Part shown: piece by piece, positions 36,645 to 38,187 of the stretch | Numbering within the stretch: the stretch's first letter is position 1 | How the letters are laid out: every line of letters starts with the position of its first letter | From: a gamma proteobacterium symbiont of Ctena orbiculata | GTDB taxonomy: Bacteria > Pseudomonadota > Gammaproteobacteria > Chromatiales > Chromatiaceae | Assembly (NCBI GenBank): GCA_003094535.1 | Contig: NATV01000089.1 | Location: 1-38,187 of the forward strand | Reading direction: 5' to 3' | Length of the DNA stretch: 38,187 bases | The notes under the pieces: generated by a model | The model's database searches: none | What the model was told of the DNA's origin: nothing | Seen by the model: only the letters and a program-made list of their open reading frames with translations | Program-made: the position numbers and the translations under genes

Positions 36645-37193
36645 ATGAACGGTTTCGTAAAAAAAATGGGCAGTTGGAGCAACCTGTTGCTCATCGTATT
36701 GGGCAGCATCTTTCTCATCGCCCTGGAGATACTCGAGGACCCCGAGCTGACGCTTGGTGAAATTCTCCTGGAGATGATTCAACCCACCTTGATCGTCATA
36801 ATCGCGGTAGGCATGGTTCGTTTGACCGAGCAATTCAAGATCCAACACGAGACACAGATGCTGTTGATCAGAGACCTGGAAACAGCCCGTGTCGAGGGCA
36901 TGCAGTGGCGCAGCGGCATGAGTGAGCTGATAAAGGGACTGAGTCATGGCATCGCAAAACAGTTCGGCGAATGGTCCCTGACCACGGCTGAACGGGAAGT
37001 GGGCCTCTTGATACTCAAGGGCATGAGCTATAAAGAGATCGCGGTGATGCGCGATGTCAGCGAAAAGACAGTCCGTCAGCAGGCCCACGCCATCTATCGC
37101 AAGGCCAAGCTGAGCGGCAGGGCCGCCCTCTCCGCTTATTTCCTGGAAGACCTGCTGCTGCCCCCGACTTCCAATAATTCTCGGGAGCGTTGA
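36645..37193 (+). CDS. Membrane-anchored LuxR-type HTH regulator
   Basis: About 183 residues from the ATG at 36645; 36615 (193 residues) and 36582 are alternative starts in frame, but the leader hairpin leaves them no ribosome site. Two hydrophobic segments (WSNLLLIVLGSIFLIALEIL; PTLIVIIAVGMVRL) anchor it. They are followed by a coiled helix and a C-terminal LuxR/GerE HTH (LTTAEREVGLLILKGMSYKE; VSEKTVRQQAHAIYRKAKL). No receiver or autoinducer-binding domain is present, so it probably senses the membrane state or a partner. Target genes are unknown. Confidence 0.8.
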   Translation: MNGFVKKMGSWSNLLLIVLGSIFLIALEILEDPELTLGEILLEMIQPTLIVIIAVGMVRLTEQFKIQHETQMLLIRDLETARVEGMQWRSGMSELIKGLSHGIAKQFGEWSLTTAEREVGLLILKGMSYKEIAVMRDVSEKTVRQQAHAIYRKAKLSGRAALSAYFLEDLLLPPTSNNSRER

Positions 37194-37212
37194 GACCAGG
37201 GCACGCCTGTGT

Positions 37213-38187
37213 TCACTGTTCAAACTCCTGACGCAATCTAAGCTGCAGCAGTCTTGCCTGCTTGAAGGCCTCTTTCAGCATCAGCCGTTGGCTTGAACTG
37301 AGGTGCGAGGGATTGACCCGGTTGATCTCATCATAATCTCCGCCGGCCAGTTGACGCTGCATGCGTATCCGTTGGATCAGATCGAACGCCTCTATGGCGG
37401 CCGCGGTGTCGGCGGGGGAACGCTTCATATCGGCGGCGGCCGCGCGCAGGCGTTCTGCGCTGTTGGTCGACCAGACGCCGTGTTTCAAGGCCCAGATACG
37501 CGCCGCATCGATGAATGGTCGCGCACCCCGTTTTTTCAGATCGATGGTATGGGGATAACGATGGCCGCCGTCATAGGAAAATTGACCGAACCATCCGAGG
37601 GCGGGCGAACAGGTCAGGGCTTCGGTCGCCATGGCGCGCAGGAAGCGCGGGTGTTCCGCGGGCCTTGGCAGCAACCAGTTGTGCAGCTCATCGACCAGCT
37701 CATCTTGGCCATAGAGCGGACGAAAATCGAAAAAGATGGTTGCATTCAAAAGCGCCTTCGGATCCGGGGTTGCGAGCCAATGATGAAACCTTTCGCGCCA
37801 CTCGCTGACAGAAAGGCAGAGATTTGGATTGCCGGCCATGATGTCACCGCGGCAGAGCGTGAAACCGCAACGATCGAGGGCCTTGTTGACGGCTTTTGCG
37901 AACGGCACCAGGGCATTGCGAATCCGAGCGGTCTCCTCTTCATTATCGGGCTGAAAGATCAAACCGTTATCCTGGTCCGCGGCGAAGGTCTGTTCGAGCC
38001 TGCCCTCGGATCCGAAAACCATCCAGCACCATGACACCGGGGGCAGATCGAATTCGTTGGCGATCAGCTCGATAACCCGCATACAAAGCAGGTCGTTCAA
38101 TCCCGACATCCACTGGCACAGGGACTCCACCCCCATGCCGTTGACAAAGAGCTCCTGTCCCCTCTGCCGAATGGCATTGGCGGCGGC
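37213..38187 (-). CDS. DUF294 nucleotidyltransferase-like protein (5' end beyond right edge)
   Basis: The frame is open through the right edge (AANAIRQRGQELFVNGMG), so at least 325 residues are seen. The DUF294 nucleotidyltransferase-like domain has the motif MVFGSEGRLEQTFAADQDN (GS...R...DxD-type metal site), followed by the DUF294 C-terminal helical domain (ATIFFDFRPLYG; FIDAARIWALKHGV). Full-length relatives carry cyclic-nucleotide and CBS sensor domains ahead of this part and resemble GlnD uridylyltransferases. Those domains would lie outside the window. Confidence 0.88.
   Translation of the reverse strand, partial: AAANAIRQRGQELFVNGMGVESLCQWMSGLNDLLCMRVIELIANEFDLPPVSWCWMVFGSEGRLEQTFAADQDNGLIFQPDNEEETARIRNALVPFAKAVNKALDRCGFTLCRGDIMAGNPNLCLSVSEWRERFHHWLATPDPKALLNATIFFDFRPLYGQDELVDELHNWLLPRPAEHPRFLRAMATEALTCSPALGWFGQFSYDGGHRYPHTIDLKKRGARPFIDAARIWALKHGVWSTNSAERLRAAAADMKRSPADTAAAIEAFDLIQRIRMQRQLAGGDYDEINRVNPSHLSSSQRLMLKEAFKQARLLQLRLRQEFEQ

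Overview
The window looks like a chromosomal segment from a free-living or symbiotic gammaproteobacterium. The evidence is a gammaproteobacterial housekeeping gene set in familiar order (smc-zipA-ligA; rnm-yciO-site-2 protease-trpS-scpA-scpB-rluB; yciB-yciI-parvulin), a ygfX homologue, and several c-di-GMP proteins. A degenerate PEP-CTERM-like sorting motif and an LbtU-type porin would fit an environmental lineage. Placement near sulfur-oxidising Chromatiales/Sedimenticolaceae-like bacteria is a guess from overall gene content.

Layout. Positions 1-2005 are visibly AT-rich. They hold the 5' part of an Rhs-repeat protein (minus strand, cut by the left edge), then about 0.9 kb of mostly non-coding DNA with a decayed PEP-CTERM-like gene end. 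This block abuts the 3' end of a tRNA-Lys(TTT) gene, the usual side for integration. From 2167 to 11102 the minus strand carries a two-domain thioredoxin-fold protein, a COG2231 DNA glycosylase, rluB, scpB, scpA, trpS, a site-2 protease, yciO and rnm. A plus-strand diguanylate cyclase behind a sigma-54-type promoter interrupts this run. From 11205 to 16914 the plus strand carries an unknown protein, yciB, yciI, a lipoprotein parvulin, an unknown beta-rich protein, an acyltransferase-like protein without its catalytic His, and two membrane proteins. From 16952 to 23719 the minus strand carries smc-zipA-ligA and a small conserved protein.

From 23894 the plus strand has queF and an FGGY sugar kinase. 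These are followed by the most unusual block, 25567-29872: a DUF2235 (Tle1-like) alpha/beta hydrolase, a ComEC-like metallo-beta-lactamase-fold protein and a caspase-like CHAT protein. The block has its own candidate promoter, and the last two genes are translationally coupled. The CHAT gene has an in-frame amber codon 59 codons before its apparent natural end. This looks like a protease-plus-hydrolase conflict or signalling cassette. The function is inferred; the domains are seen.

The right end (29953-38187) carries ygfX, a four-EF-hand protein, a haem-binding Tll0287-like GGDEF-EAL protein, an LbtU-like porin, an acidic secreted protein, a membrane-anchored LuxR-type regulator behind a strong leader hairpin, and a DUF294 nucleotidyltransferase cut by the right edge.

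How the parts work together: SMC and its kleisin ScpA/ScpB are both encoded here, about 13 kb apart, with LigA, ZipA and YciB adding replication and division functions. TrpS, YciO, RluB, QueF and tRNA-Lys serve translation and RNA modification. One diguanylate cyclase and one dual GGDEF-EAL protein point to c-di-GMP signalling, the second probably sensing redox state or a haem ligand.
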